Assembly: GCA_944472135.2 (NCBI GenBank)
Contig: OX235265.1
Coordinates: 91,296,984-91,360,983, forward strand
Direction of reading: 5' to 3'
Length of the DNA: 64,000 bases
Origin: Trichobilharzia regenti
Lineage: Eukaryota; Platyhelminthes; Trematoda; Strigeidida; Schistosomatidae
The position numbers and the translations under genes were made by a program. Below are positions 55,035-64,000 of the stretch, piece by piece (positions within the stretch are counted from its first letter, which is position 1; each line of letters begins with the position of its first letter). The notes under the pieces were generated by a model. That model was not told the origin of the DNA, made no database searches, and worked only from the letters and a program-made list of their open reading frames with translations.

Positions 55035-55555
55035 TATGAGCCGGCAGCAGTTAGAGAGCGACTGGAAAACCTGTTCTATCCTACCTTAGGACTCTTCCGC
55101 AGTATGTACTCCACGAAGTTCAAACCTAGGACCAGGTTACAGCGCGAGCTTGTAGACCATTAAGCAGCTGGGACCTGATTCAATGAACAGCCTATGAACT
55201 TCTGCCAATTCACGGTGCAGCTCGACCACTAGCCAGTGTGAGCTGTCATCACCAGTAGGGTACAGCAGGTCGGGTGTGCAAAAAAATTCTTGCCAGTGAT
55301 GAAGCTGGCTAGTAGTCACGTTATATTTTGCGTGAATTGGCAGAAGTTGGAATTCATGGACTGGCCATTGAATGGGGTCCAAGTGGCTTAATAGTAGTGT
55401 ACGAGCTCACCTTGTAACACGAAGGTCCTGGGTTCGAACTTCGGTTAGTGTGCAGTGGTGAGGGGTCTAAAATTGGGGCAAATAGTTATCTAAGTAATAT
55501 CAGATTGTGATGAAATCCTGTGATCAGTCGAATCCCAACAAACCAACACGTGATG
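55035..55555. mobile_element. HHR-R head-to-head dimer, old
   Basis: 55035-55247 minus (tail, ribozyme relic, head, part of 5' region). From 55248 plus (5' region, head with box B gggttcgaacttc, ribozyme relic ggtgaggggtctaaa, tail). Both ribozymes are dead. Confidence 0.78.
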
Positions 55556-55809
55556 ACAAACATTTAATGAAATGATGAAGGTTCGAATGGCGAAGAAGGA
55601 AGTCACTTCCGTCCTTCCAAGTTGTAGAAATATACCTTTCTGCCATAAATTTCAGTGTAAATGTAGCCTAGGTCGACAGCTGCCTTTGAACAGCCTCAAA
55701 CCACCTATTAGAACAATGCCTGTTCTGAAAGTAAGGATAAAGCCCAAAAAGTAAAAAGATCATTCCAGTTTAACTTTCGGAAACTGTCTATAATACTTAA
55801 AATAAGGTT

Positions 55810-56425
55810 ATTCGAAAATGACGTAGTGTAAGTAACTCGGCATTTCCAAAAAGATACTTTTACCCAGACAGTTTCTCATCTCAAGTATCTGAAACCGAGA
55901 AACAACAAGGACAACAAGGCATATAGGAATGCTAACTTCAGTCAACATATTGAACAAGATTCGAATTTTAAATAATACTAATGTCAATTTAGTCACTGTT
56001 TCCAAAGAGTTCAAAAACTTGGGGGAAGGTTTCACCAAAAAAAAACATTTCCAACAGCTTACAGCAGACTTTTATCATCATCAGCTGTCAGTCTTAGATT
56101 CCTCCATACTGTAAATCCAGTAGCCAACCAAAAAGGATTAGTAAGAAGAAAGTCTTTTAACAAAACAGCCTGGAACTGATGGCCCGACAGATATATCAAC
56201 GGAAATGGAGATGAACTGGACACACGCTCAGGAGACTGCTGAGTGATAACACACACACACACACCAAGTAGGCCCTGGAGTGAAACTCAGATGGCGGACG
56301 ATACGTTGGGAGTGCGTCTCAAAGTGACATAGAGGACATCGTGGTATGGGGAGGAGACGAAAGCTTATGATGAATCGTGAAGCAAGCTAAAAAAGAGGAT
56401 GGAGAGAACAGGTCTTAATTGCGAT
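55810..56425 (+). pseudogene. RTE-14: terminal RTE-like LINE with CA-repeat insertion
   Basis: The frame 55929-56114 reads LNKIRILNNTNVNLVTVSKE and KKKHFQQLTADFYHH. Then RQIYQRKWR (56185) and ELDTRSGDC follow. A (CA)n run at 56243-56263 interrupts the terminal block. Decayed. Confidence 0.7.
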
Positions 56426-56451
56426 ACTACTTACAAATACTTGTCATTTTA

Positions 56452-57452
56452 AAGGGCTTGTGTTCTCTGAGCTGGATAGTTAATTTGCCAAGCTTTCATC
56501 GACCTACTAGGCGACATCTTCAGCGCATACTTCAATTTGATGAAGTGAGCCTTCAGATTTCTCCACGATTTATTAATCATCTCTCCTGGTGACCTTAAAC
56601 GTCATGTTTGGTTGTTTTTGTTTGTTTTCACACCTTCTAGGTTACTTGTATTGGAAGTGATTGTTCCTTTAACTTGAACTTTGACCCTTTCTGTGTGTGT
56701 GTATGTGTCAGGTTTGTTCCTTATCGGCTGATAAATTTTGTCTATCTCGATGTGTCCAGTGAATCATCAATCCACGACTTGAAGTGCATCGTGATAAATG
56801 GAAAGCTGACCCTCGGACAGACGTGGCCACAGGATATGCGTTCAAGATGTCGATGTTCAAAGCAGTATGCAGTTCACATTAATTCACACAGTTGTCTTCA
56901 CTCTTCAACGAAGCACGAGCCGGGTAATCCACCGCTCAAAGTTGTACTCCAATAATCCTACACACCAGTTTCCCAGATGCATAGAACTAAAGTTTCGAGG
57001 CTGCAACCCGGGTACAAGTTTATCAGGTCAGCATACGTACAGTCAAGCTTAAAGCCAGGTGCATACGGAACAGTGAACCCGTGAATGGTAAGCCAAACCC
57101 GATCGCTTAAACAGTGTAAAACGAGGTAAACATTGTCAGGGCGAGGCGCATGCATATAGCACACAGCCTTCTTCAAACCTTGCACACAACCATTAGGTCA
57201 CGTACTATCCCATCGCCCTTGACAGATATGGCAAGAAAAGTCACGAGAACACCATCAGAGCATATGACAGGTTAGGTACCCCAAGCAGAGATGGCTAATA
57301 AGCTTGTGGAGAAATCTAAAAGCTCACTTCACCTTGAATTGAAGTATGCGCTGAGGTGAGTGAGGATGTCGCTTAGTAGGGCGATGAAAGCTTCGCAAAT
57401 TAACTATCCAGCTGGCTCAGAGAACACAACCACATCAAAATCATCCACCTGA
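56452..57452. mobile_element. PLE-12: foldback PLE with unrelated central insert
   Basis: Left arm 56452-56600 (minus) and right arm about 57270-57452 (plus) are inverted pLTRs of the PLE-2 type. Endonuclease ends (minus near 56725-56749, plus gtgaatcatcaatcc at 56759-56773) point at each other. Between about 56775 and 57250 lies GC-richer sequence that is not PLE. Confidence 0.72.
56775..57250 (-). other. Unclassified insert with open minus frame
   Basis: The minus frame 56958-57185 is open for 75 codons: VCYMHAPRPDNVYLVLHCLS, TIHGFTVPYAPGFKLD and YADLINLYPGCSLETLVL. Composition and G+C differ from the flanking PLE arms. No family is recognised. It might be captured host sequence or part of another element. 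Confidence 0.4.
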
Positions 57453-57459
57453 GCTACAA

Positions 57460-58220
57460 ATTTCCTCTATCATATCTAAATACTTGTCAGTAGCACAGGT
57501 ACACACACACACAAATGCACTACAGATGGAACTCCTCATTTGTTATAAGGCATCAAAACACCAATTATTACTGGCATAGAATAATCCTAAGAGTATTACA
57601 CCAATCAGATATAATTCTATATCCTATCGACATATTTTTTAAAAGGTGAGAATAACCATAAACATGCATAATTCTGTTGAAAGTATTTAAGATTATTCGA
57701 TTTGTATGTATTTGATAGCTATTAAACAAAGTAGTCTCATGTTTAAGTTGAATTAATGATACACTGTTGAATTGACGTATGCATCCTTTCTTTCTGTGGG
57801 TGTATTTCGGCTAATTGCTCTAAAAGGTTTCCTGTTTATACAATGATGATATGCATTAGAAATAGAAAGAAAATAAAAGCACACTAAAATTTACCAGTTA
57901 TAAAAAAGATGTCCATTTACACGTAGCCCTAAAAAGACAGCACGACTAGTTTTATATTCACCTACAACTATTGCAATAACAATAATAATAAAAGATTTAT
58001 GGCTTCTATTTTTATTGACAAATTTGATAATTAAGGCAAATATTCTTTATGAATCGCTTATATTAATAACTTAAATATTAATGACAAGAGTGCCCGGAGG
58101 ATAGTCTTGAGCAGGTAAACTGTTGTTAGTATAATATTGAATGCCTGAAGATGGAGGAGGATTGCGTCAGGATTGAAACCAGAAGCCTTCGAATAACTAA
58201 TCTGGCACATTATATAAATA
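57460..58220. other. AT-rich unique DNA, nothing identified
   Basis: No supported frame or repeat. Confidence 0.5.
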
Positions 58221-58224
58221 TATA

Positions 58225-58468
58225 TTTTTTTTCCTTCACGTTCCCCAGTGGAACATAGGGTGGCTTCAAGCTAGTGGCTTGAAGTTTCTGTAGCAGTGGT
58301 GTTTAATTTTTTACAGGATGGGGTTGCTAGCCTCATGCCCAACCGTTCCTCTTTACCAGTATTATTTCTGGCTTAGAGAGGTAAAGGAGTGCGTCGGTGG
58401 CCGGGGATCGAACCCTAGACCATGTGCATGGTCGGCGAGCGTCCTAACCGCCATGCAACCGGCGCACA
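58225..58468 (-). mobile_element. SINE2
   Basis: Minus: head with box B gggttcgatccccgg, body ttgggcatgaggctagcaac, end ccactggggaacgtgaagg and a T-rich edge at 58222-58231. It is followed by a (TA)n microsatellite (58472-58492). Confidence 0.9.
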
Positions 58469-58549
58469 TACATATATATATATATATATAATATATACAT
58501 AATGATTTAGAATATACCCAGAAATTAATAAACAACATATTTGAAGACA

Positions 58550-58745
58550 GCGTCGGTGGCACAGTGGTTAGGACTCTCGCCGACCATGCACATGGTCCGG
58601 GGTTCGAGCCCGCACCGACGCACACCTGTTATCTATGGTCGGCCTGCAAAATTTGGGCTACCGATATCCATGCTGAAAATTCCATACTTGTACCGAAAAT
58701 ACAGTGTGGAATCAAGCTGTAAATCAAAAATAAAAAATAAAATAA
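58550..58745 (+). mobile_element. SINE1, best full-length copy
   Basis: Box A tggcacagtgg (58557-58567), box B ggttcgagcc (58601-58610), body atctatggtcggcctgcaaa, ggctaccgatatccatgctg, cagtgtggaatcaagctg and an A-rich tail. Pol III is expected to transcribe intact copies. No ORF. Confidence 0.93.
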
Positions 58746-58759
58746 AAAATTCTAAAGAG

Positions 58760-59790
58760 AAGAAGAATTAGATAAAAAAATCCCATTCCTAGATGTCTTA
58801 ACCAAGAGAACTAACACAAGAAATTTAGGAACACAAGTATATAGAAAATCAACGCACACACACAGATCAAATACTCAACTGCACTAGCAATAATCCAACT
58901 GCTCACAAAAGAAACTGTGTGCAGACATTGTTTACAAGAGAGTTCAAACACACTGTAGCACTCCAGGATTGAAAAGAATGGAAGAAAAATACCTACAAAC
59001 GGTCTTCAAGAAGGATGGTTATCCACAAAATTTCATCAAAAAGTGTTTAAAATTGAATCACAACACCAACAAGGAACCATCACCAAATACCACAAAAAGT
59101 TCATCCTACCATACATCAGAAATATCTCTGAAATAACAGCTAGAGTACTGAAATTGTTTGATATAGATATAGCACACAAGCCAGTCAAATCGCTTAATTC
59201 GATATTATGCAAACTGAAAGATCCGACAGGAAAAGGAGATACGGTTAATACCATTTACAAAACAAATTGTATGAACTGCGACAGGTATTACATCGGCCAG
59301 AGTGAGCGTCCCCTTCAAATCAGAATCCCGGAACACAAATCAGCCGTGAAAAGACACAATATATATTCTTTCATATCAATGCATATAGACAATTATTGAC
59401 ATCAATTTGATTAGGATAAGATGTCGAGATCTTAGACAGAGGAAACACCAAAAGTGCAGTCAGGGAATTCCTAGAAGCCTGGTTGGTGCTCAAACGAATA
59501 TGCAATTAACAATCACGTTAAAATAGACCAGATATACCAACTAATAGAAAGTAAATCATGTGACCAGAAAGTTTAAAATCCAAGTCACTAGAAAATGGTC
59601 AATACATATGTAAAGATGGTAACCGAGAGACGCAATTATAACACTCATGAAAAATTTAAATCATTTCACTTTATGCTAAATATTGCTCTGAAAGGGGATT
59701 TTGTCCAGCAGGGAGGACGACGAAAGCTCCGCCGCAACTAAACCAACCAGCTCAGAGAACACTAATAATTGCAGATATATGCATAAGTTT
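58760..59790 (+). mobile_element. PLE-13: RT thumb, GIY-YIG endonuclease and 3' pLTR
   Basis: KIPFLDVLTKRTNTRN (58770), LFTRVQTHCSTPGLKRMEEK (58935, thumb region), the endonuclease frame 59043-59399 and the 3' pLTR 59560-59785 ending caaccagctcagagaacact. It lacks the RT catalytic part and has no left arm. Confidence 0.87.
59043..59399 (+). pseudogene. GIY-YIG endonuclease frame of PLE-13
   Basis: 118 codons: a connector (PYIRNISEITARVLKLFDID, LNSILCKLKDPTGKGDTVN), then TIYKTNCMNCDRYYIGQSER with the Cys-x-x-Cys and YYIG signature, PLQIRIPEHKSAVKRH, and a premature stop after MHIDNY. The catalytic Glu/His region is lost to that stop (the following bases continue the family in another frame to about 59500). 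Probably inactive. Confidence 0.82.
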
Positions 59791-59844
59791 AATCCCATAC
59801 TGAATGACAAAGTGTAATTGGATACAGTGAATTTAGGCGCTTAA

Positions 59845-60000
59845 GCGGAAGCCCAATGGGAAATGATGAATTGGGGTGACTTGAAGAAGATCATGTGAGG
59901 AAATTATGGAAGGTTATGGTGAATCATGCAGGATGAAGTTAAGACGTGCCATCGAAACCCTATGTACGACTTGGATCCTAAGAGAATAATAATAATGTAT
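59845..60000 (+). pseudogene. RTE-15: terminal RTE-like fragment
   Basis: ggtgacttgaagaagatcat, ggatcctaagagaataataa and the tail match the end of the RTE family. Only some 150 bp. Confidence 0.65.
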
Positions 60001-60284
60001 AGGTTCAGTGAACTTACATCTGTAAGACACCAGATTTATATCTATGAATCTGTCACAATGAAAAAAAACTGAAATCCACTAAACTTTTAGAACATGACTT
60101 GAAAGAGGTGGAATCGATTAATTGGTCTACTCTTCTACACTATAAGATTAAAATGAGTGGCTCTTTTATGGCGACAGATAAATCATTTATTATTTGTTCA
60201 ATCATTTCAGCCACTGGTTCAACCAAATAAGTCCATCAATGTAATTCACCTGTATATATGGAGAGGAACATGATGGTTATAACA

Positions 60285-60520
60285 AACTACTACTATTACT
60301 GTTCCCTTGGTCTCTGAGCGGAACACAAGGCTTCATTTTGATGTATTCTCTGAGGTCCCCTTTAACTGGTTCCACGATTGTCCAAAGGCTTTTATTCTCT
60401 CTTCACACAGTCCTCTACATGTCACACACATGTGAAACACGTCCAACTCGTTGTTCAACATTGAAGTTCCAAGTTCCAGCCTGGCATGTGATGTCTCTCA
60501 ATGGTCTCCTCAGTAATATC
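60285..60520 (-). pseudogene. RTE-16: terminal RTE-like fragment
   Basis: tactgttcccttggtctctg and gcggaacacaaggcttcatt are the complement of the 3' terminus. The terminal block follows to about 60515. Decayed. Confidence 0.65.
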
Positions 60521-60524
60521 AAAT

Positions 60525-61045
60525 GATGAGTGTAGGCTAAAGTCTAGACCTCATTGAAGTAAACATAAATTTCATGAACGACATCTTTCTTTAACGATTT
60601 GCACATAATTGTGAAATGATATTATTTACAGCTGGTAACATACTATTTTATGATGACTAAACTTTCAGAAAGCTAAAATGATAAGTTCCAAGAAGTTGGA
60701 TACAATACAGAAAGCTTATATGTTGACGCTAATATTGAAGTAAACTGGTATATGAAAGAAGTAGAACATTATACAGGTGGGCAGATTAAGAAATCGTATT
60801 AACAGCCTGATTTAATAATAATAATAATAATAGTCATTATGGGTGCTAAATTGTTCTTCAAACCCCAGTCAATTAATAAAACCCTATCAGTGTTGTCTTG
60901 TGTTTCGCAAATTTCACTCTGACCTTCAATTCTCTGAAATAAACCTTCAGAATGTACTAAAAAAGACTACCAACAGTAATACATGTTAAACTCATCACCT
61001 ATTTTTCCAACGAGTGAGTTACCATCATAGATACCCATTGAGACA
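60525..61045. other. AT-rich unique DNA
   Basis: An (AAT)n run at 60813-60832. Nothing else. Confidence 0.5.
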
Positions 61046-61050
61046 TGAAA

Positions 61051-61852
61051 AAAAATAATAAAAGACAATTCAGCGAGGAAAATTTTCTTTATCGACGAAA
61101 TCATCTTCAGAGGCTGTACAGTCGTATTTATTTATATTTACCAAAAATGTATAGTAATCTATTATCGAGTAATACGGGGGTGAGTAATAGGGTTAGCTCA
61201 ATTCTCGAGTGTTAGGTGAATTCAAGCCAAGTAGCTCCGCCAGAAACGTCTTTCAACATTGTCTACAAGGTGAGGCCAAATGGTATACAAGGCGTCAGGT
61301 TTCGGCATTTTTGCATGGCGGAAGCGTTGACGATTCGTCAATATAACTCCGAACTCTGTATACACAAAACGTTTGTCCAGTCTCTTATTCGATCATGGTC
61401 TTAACCTCGTCACTAGTCATTCCCAATAAAAAAATTTCATTTTTTAAAATTTAACTTTTAGTTTGCTTCGACTTTAGTTAATTAATTCACTATTATTATC
61501 ACTCTCATATGTTCCTTTCATGCATTTTCCCATACTCTTCAAATTTCTCAAATCGACACTTAACTACCTTTCTACTCACTCAATAACAATTTTAATCTTC
61601 ACAAATTTCTAACGCTTTATTCCTTTTTACGGTGTTGAGTACTACATAATTTAAATCTTTTACTTTTTTTATTTTCTAAGCCACTTCTATGTAGTTATAT
61701 CGATTATATCACCCCCCCCCCCAAATTACTCAATAGTGGACTACTATACAATTTTGGTAAATATAAAGAAATACGACTGTACAGCCAGACTCTGAAGATG
61801 ATTTCGTTGATAAAGAAAATTTTCTTCGCTGAATTGTCTTTTATTATAAATA
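61051..61852 (+). mobile_element. PLE-14: foldback PLE with endonuclease stump
   Basis: Arms 61051-61185 and 61710-61852 are inverted repeats (left acaattcagcgaggaaaatt, right its complement). Between them is only the C-terminal block FNIVYKVRPNGIQGVRFRHF, then CMAEALTIRQYNSELCIHK and FVQSLIRSWS with stop (61402). An open frame starts at 61216, with no GIY-YIG motif. Confidence 0.88.
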
Positions 61853-61905
61853 TATTAATTGTATAAATGTAGGATCAAATATGTCATTTACAAAATATGA
61901 AAAAG

Positions 61906-62827
61906 AGAAGACGTTCAGTGCAGAGACTCTTTCCGACGGCGAATTCATTCACATAGCTGTACAATCGCATTTATATATATCACTATTTTTGTGTGTGTAT
62001 ACGTGAGGTTTGTCAAGTTCAGATAATTGGTCGGGTAATACAAGAATGATCTAATATAGAAACAAGGTTAATCAGACAGCAACTAAAGTAAGATTGAGTT
62101 AGTGTGAAGCCAAATATGTCGGCCGTACCCAGCGTTCGCTTTCCAAACGTATCGCTGATAACTTACCAACATGCTTTTACAAAGGAGGAAAACGATGCCC
62201 CCCACCCAGCTCCATCTTAGAACATCTGATAGAATCCGCACACCAAGCTACATCTCAAACAAACTTCAAAGTCGTCTACAGAGTAAGAAGTAGTCTTTCT
62301 AAAGGTATACGAATCAGACTTCTTCAAACTTCAGAAGCAATGGCAATTCACTTGCTAAATCCTGAACTCTGCATACAGAAGAAGTTCGTTCAATCCCTAC
62401 ACTTGCAATGGACATAATCTATCTTATTACCCGACAGGTAAATTCTACCTAATCTTTTATTCTGTCTGAGTCTTCATTAGTATTATTTTGTCTTCTCAAC
62501 TGCAATATTTTGCACTTTCAACTTTCTTGTTCTCTACCCCCACCCGATTTAATTTCTACACCTCACTACCACTGTTATTGACTTGACCAATGCTCAATTT
62601 CTAGTCATTTGTGTTATGTCATCTAACTTACTAACTCAATCTTGCTTTAGTTGCTGTCTGATTAACCTTGTTTCTATATTAGATCATTCTTGTATTACCC
62701 GACCAATTATCTGAACTTGACAAACCTCACGTATACACACACAAAAATAGTGATATATATAAATGCGATTGTACAGCTATGTGAATGAATTCGCCGTCGG
62801 AAAGAGTCTCTTTACTGAACGTCTTCT
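61906..62827 (+). mobile_element. PLE-15: foldback PLE with near-intact GIY-YIG domain
   Basis: Arms 61906-62102 and 62640-62827 are near-perfect inverted repeats (outer end agaagacgttcagt). The left arm stops just before the endonuclease frame (62103-62417). The RT is absent. Length 922 bp. A C run (ccccccacc, about 62196) lies inside the frame. Confidence 0.9.
62103..62417 (+). pseudogene. GIY-YIG endonuclease frame of PLE-15, no ATG
   Basis: After a TAG at 62100, 104 codons are open to TAA at 62415-62417: CEAKYVGRTQRSLSKRIADN with the Tyr-Val-Gly and Arg of the signature, then YKGGKRCPPPSSILEHLIES with the conserved Glu-His, FKVVYRVRSSLSKGIRIRLL, EAMAIHLLNPELCIQKKF and VQSLHLQWT. No in-frame Met precedes the motif. 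The frame is undamaged, but it would need fusion, readthrough or a non-AUG start to be made. Confidence 0.8.
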
Positions 62828-62829
62828 TT

Positions 62830-63200
62830 ACTTCGAAGGGGATTTATAAATTACTCAGTTCGAGATAAGGAACCGCTACAGTTTCCTTCGGAAGCTAAAA
62901 ACATTCATATCATAGTATGTGTGGTATTAATAACACCATAAATGGTAATTAATAAACAGAACCCGGAAAAAGCAAAACAGCTATCCAGTATTTAACACCA
63001 CTTAAACTTCCCTAGCAAGTACTACTGTTGGACGTGATTATACTTCCAACTTCTCATTTCCATCCGTAATTTTGTAATAGAGCTATTATCGTCTACATTC
63101 CTTTAGGAAAAGTGATATTGACTGTAAAAACAGAACACTGAACTGAACTAAAAACTATGGGGTCATTAATACATTGAAAATAATAGGCATTAACAAATAA
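62830..63200. other. AT-rich unique DNA, nothing identified
   Basis: No supported frame or repeat. Confidence 0.5.
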
Positions 63201-63204
63201 GTAG

Positions 63205-63418
63205 GGATTGATTGAGTCAGCGGTTTAGAGGTTCAGAGCTCTCCAACCACTTAGGTGGTCCGTAGTTAGATCCCAAGCCGTTTGTAAGCTGGACAAAGAG
63301 GGAAAGTTGGGTGTGAGGTGGCTAGCAACCCCATCCCGTAAAAAGCAGAACAGCACTGATGCTGAGATTTCAGAGTTTGAGCAAGAAGTCGTATGTTCCA
63401 CTGGGAACGCAAACGAAT
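63205..63418 (+). mobile_element. SINE2, diverged copy
   Basis: Plus: head-like gcggtttagaggttcagag, body tgggtgtgaggtggctagca and accccatcccgtaaaaagc, end tgttccactgggaacgcaaa. A minus frame over it is a shadow. Confidence 0.6.
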
Positions 63419-63494
63419 GAGTACATATATATATGATATATGTATATATATAATATTCATAACTGTGACGTCCTTTTTTATGTTGAAGACTGTA

Positions 63495-64000
63495 TGTTGT
63501 AAGAAGACAGGAAGACGTTGGACTACTGAAAAGAAGATCTGAACATAGCGGATGATTTATGTCCAACGTCAAACAAACTCGAAGACTTGCACACGAAAAT
63601 CAACCAACTGTCTAAAGAATCTGGCAGTGAAGATAGATAGGACTTGAAATGAACGTAGAAAAGACGAAAATGTTGAAGATAACCAGCCAGCAGCAACAAG
63701 AACCAGTGACTATCAACGGAAGAAGTTTGAAGGAAGTCACTTCCATTACAAGCTGGACAGATGAGGATATCAAAACCAGAAATGATCATAAAAGCTAAAC
63801 AGACCTTTACCACTCTAAAATTAGCGTGAAAATCTACTACCATCAGAATAAGGTACAAGATTCAGATTTTCAACACAAATATGAGGTCAGTCGGTTATTC
63901 TATATCGGTCAAAAACTTGGCGTACACACCACGAGAAGCATTCCAACAGGTTACTGCAGAATTTTATCAACAACTGACTTCTGAAGAGCAAATGACCAGA
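63495..64000 (+). pseudogene. RTE-17: RTE-like LINE cut by the window edge
   Basis: NIADDLCPTSNKLEDLHTKI (catalytic ADD kept, 63545-63605), a Gln/Asn stretch, AKQTFTTLKLA, YKIQIFNTNMRSVGYSI (63850-63900) and REAFQQVTAEFYQQLTSEE at the edge. Frames shift. The 3' end lies outside the window. Confidence 0.82.

Noticed and set aside
58472..58500. (TA)n tract as a functional AT-rich origin
   Set aside because: Simple microsatellite next to a SINE2; no supporting signals.
340..58610. tRNA genes suggested by good box A and box B matches
   Set aside because: All such strings sit at the heads of dispersed repeats (SINE1-3, HHR-R, Sm-alpha-like) and are followed by repeat bodies. No cloverleaf with paired acceptor ends is seen.
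63225..63572. 115-codon minus ORF
   Set aside because: Overlaps a diverged SINE2 in antisense and a (TA)n tract; no motif.
1..64000. CRISPR array, bacterial operons, phage genes or toxin-antitoxin loci
   Set aside because: No regularly spaced short repeats and no bacterial gene organisation. Everything fits a repeat-rich animal genome.

Overview
This window looks like repeat-dominated nuclear DNA of a blood fluke (genus Schistosoma, or a very close trematode). The case rests on established knowledge of schistosome repeats. The window holds Sm-alpha-like retroposons with a tRNA-like head and hammerhead-ribozyme relics, many Penelope-like elements (PLEs) with GIY-YIG endonuclease remnants, RTE-like and CR1-like LINE fragments with (TAA)n or (ATT)n tails, and AT-rich unique DNA. 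Species cannot be set by eye. No rRNA, true tRNA gene, CRISPR array, operon or complete protein gene is visible. Nearly all open frames are broken pieces of reverse transcriptase (RT) or GIY-YIG endonuclease.

Layout. 1-2.4 kb: a palindrome of hammerhead-repeat arms, a tRNA-headed SINE, a PLE endonuclease and a third SINE type. 3-5 kb: two opposed RTE fragments. 5.1-7.5 kb: hammerhead repeats and Sm-alpha-like relics. 7.7-10.5 kb: a PLE with long inverted terminal repeats whose right arm was hit by a hammerhead composite with a perfect 12-bp target duplication. 10.5-17.7 kb: RTE, PLE, CR1 and SINE pieces and two solo LTRs. 17.9-20.8 kb: two PLEs. 21.3-29.7 kb: hammerhead repeats, CR1, a PLE carrying a SINE, and RTE. 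30-35.3 kb: SINE nested in SINE, a candidate host exon, and a PLE nested in a PLE. 36-46.8 kb: RTE copies including a near-identical inverted pair, a PLE foldback and a CR1. 47.6-56.4 kb: LINE, solo LTR, PLE and RTE. 56.4-62.8 kb: four PLE foldbacks or fragments and SINEs. The right edge cuts an RTE.

Two structural themes recur. First, a repeat family here called HHR-R has a tRNA-like Pol III head followed about 10 bases later by a type I hammerhead. Most copies have lost the ribozyme core, but two opposed copies (9795-9840 minus, 10276-10321 plus) keep every conserved core base, stem I with an internal bulge, stem II and a very short stem III. They lie in one insertion holding a circularly permuted, more-than-unit-length copy with a period of 404 bp, which suggests replication through cleaved or circular RNA as proposed for retrozymes. 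Second, PLE copies repeatedly consist of two inverted pLTR arms around a heavily 5'-truncated ORF, often only the GIY-YIG C terminus, forming foldbacks of 0.2-1 kb.

A few short stretches look like host exons (31590-31697 minus, 49159-49269 plus, and more weakly 28193-28333 plus), so the window may be intronic or gene-flanking. Edges of diverged repeats are good to roughly 10-30 bases. Family labels such as HHR-R, SINE1-3, PLE-1 and RTE-2 are local names.
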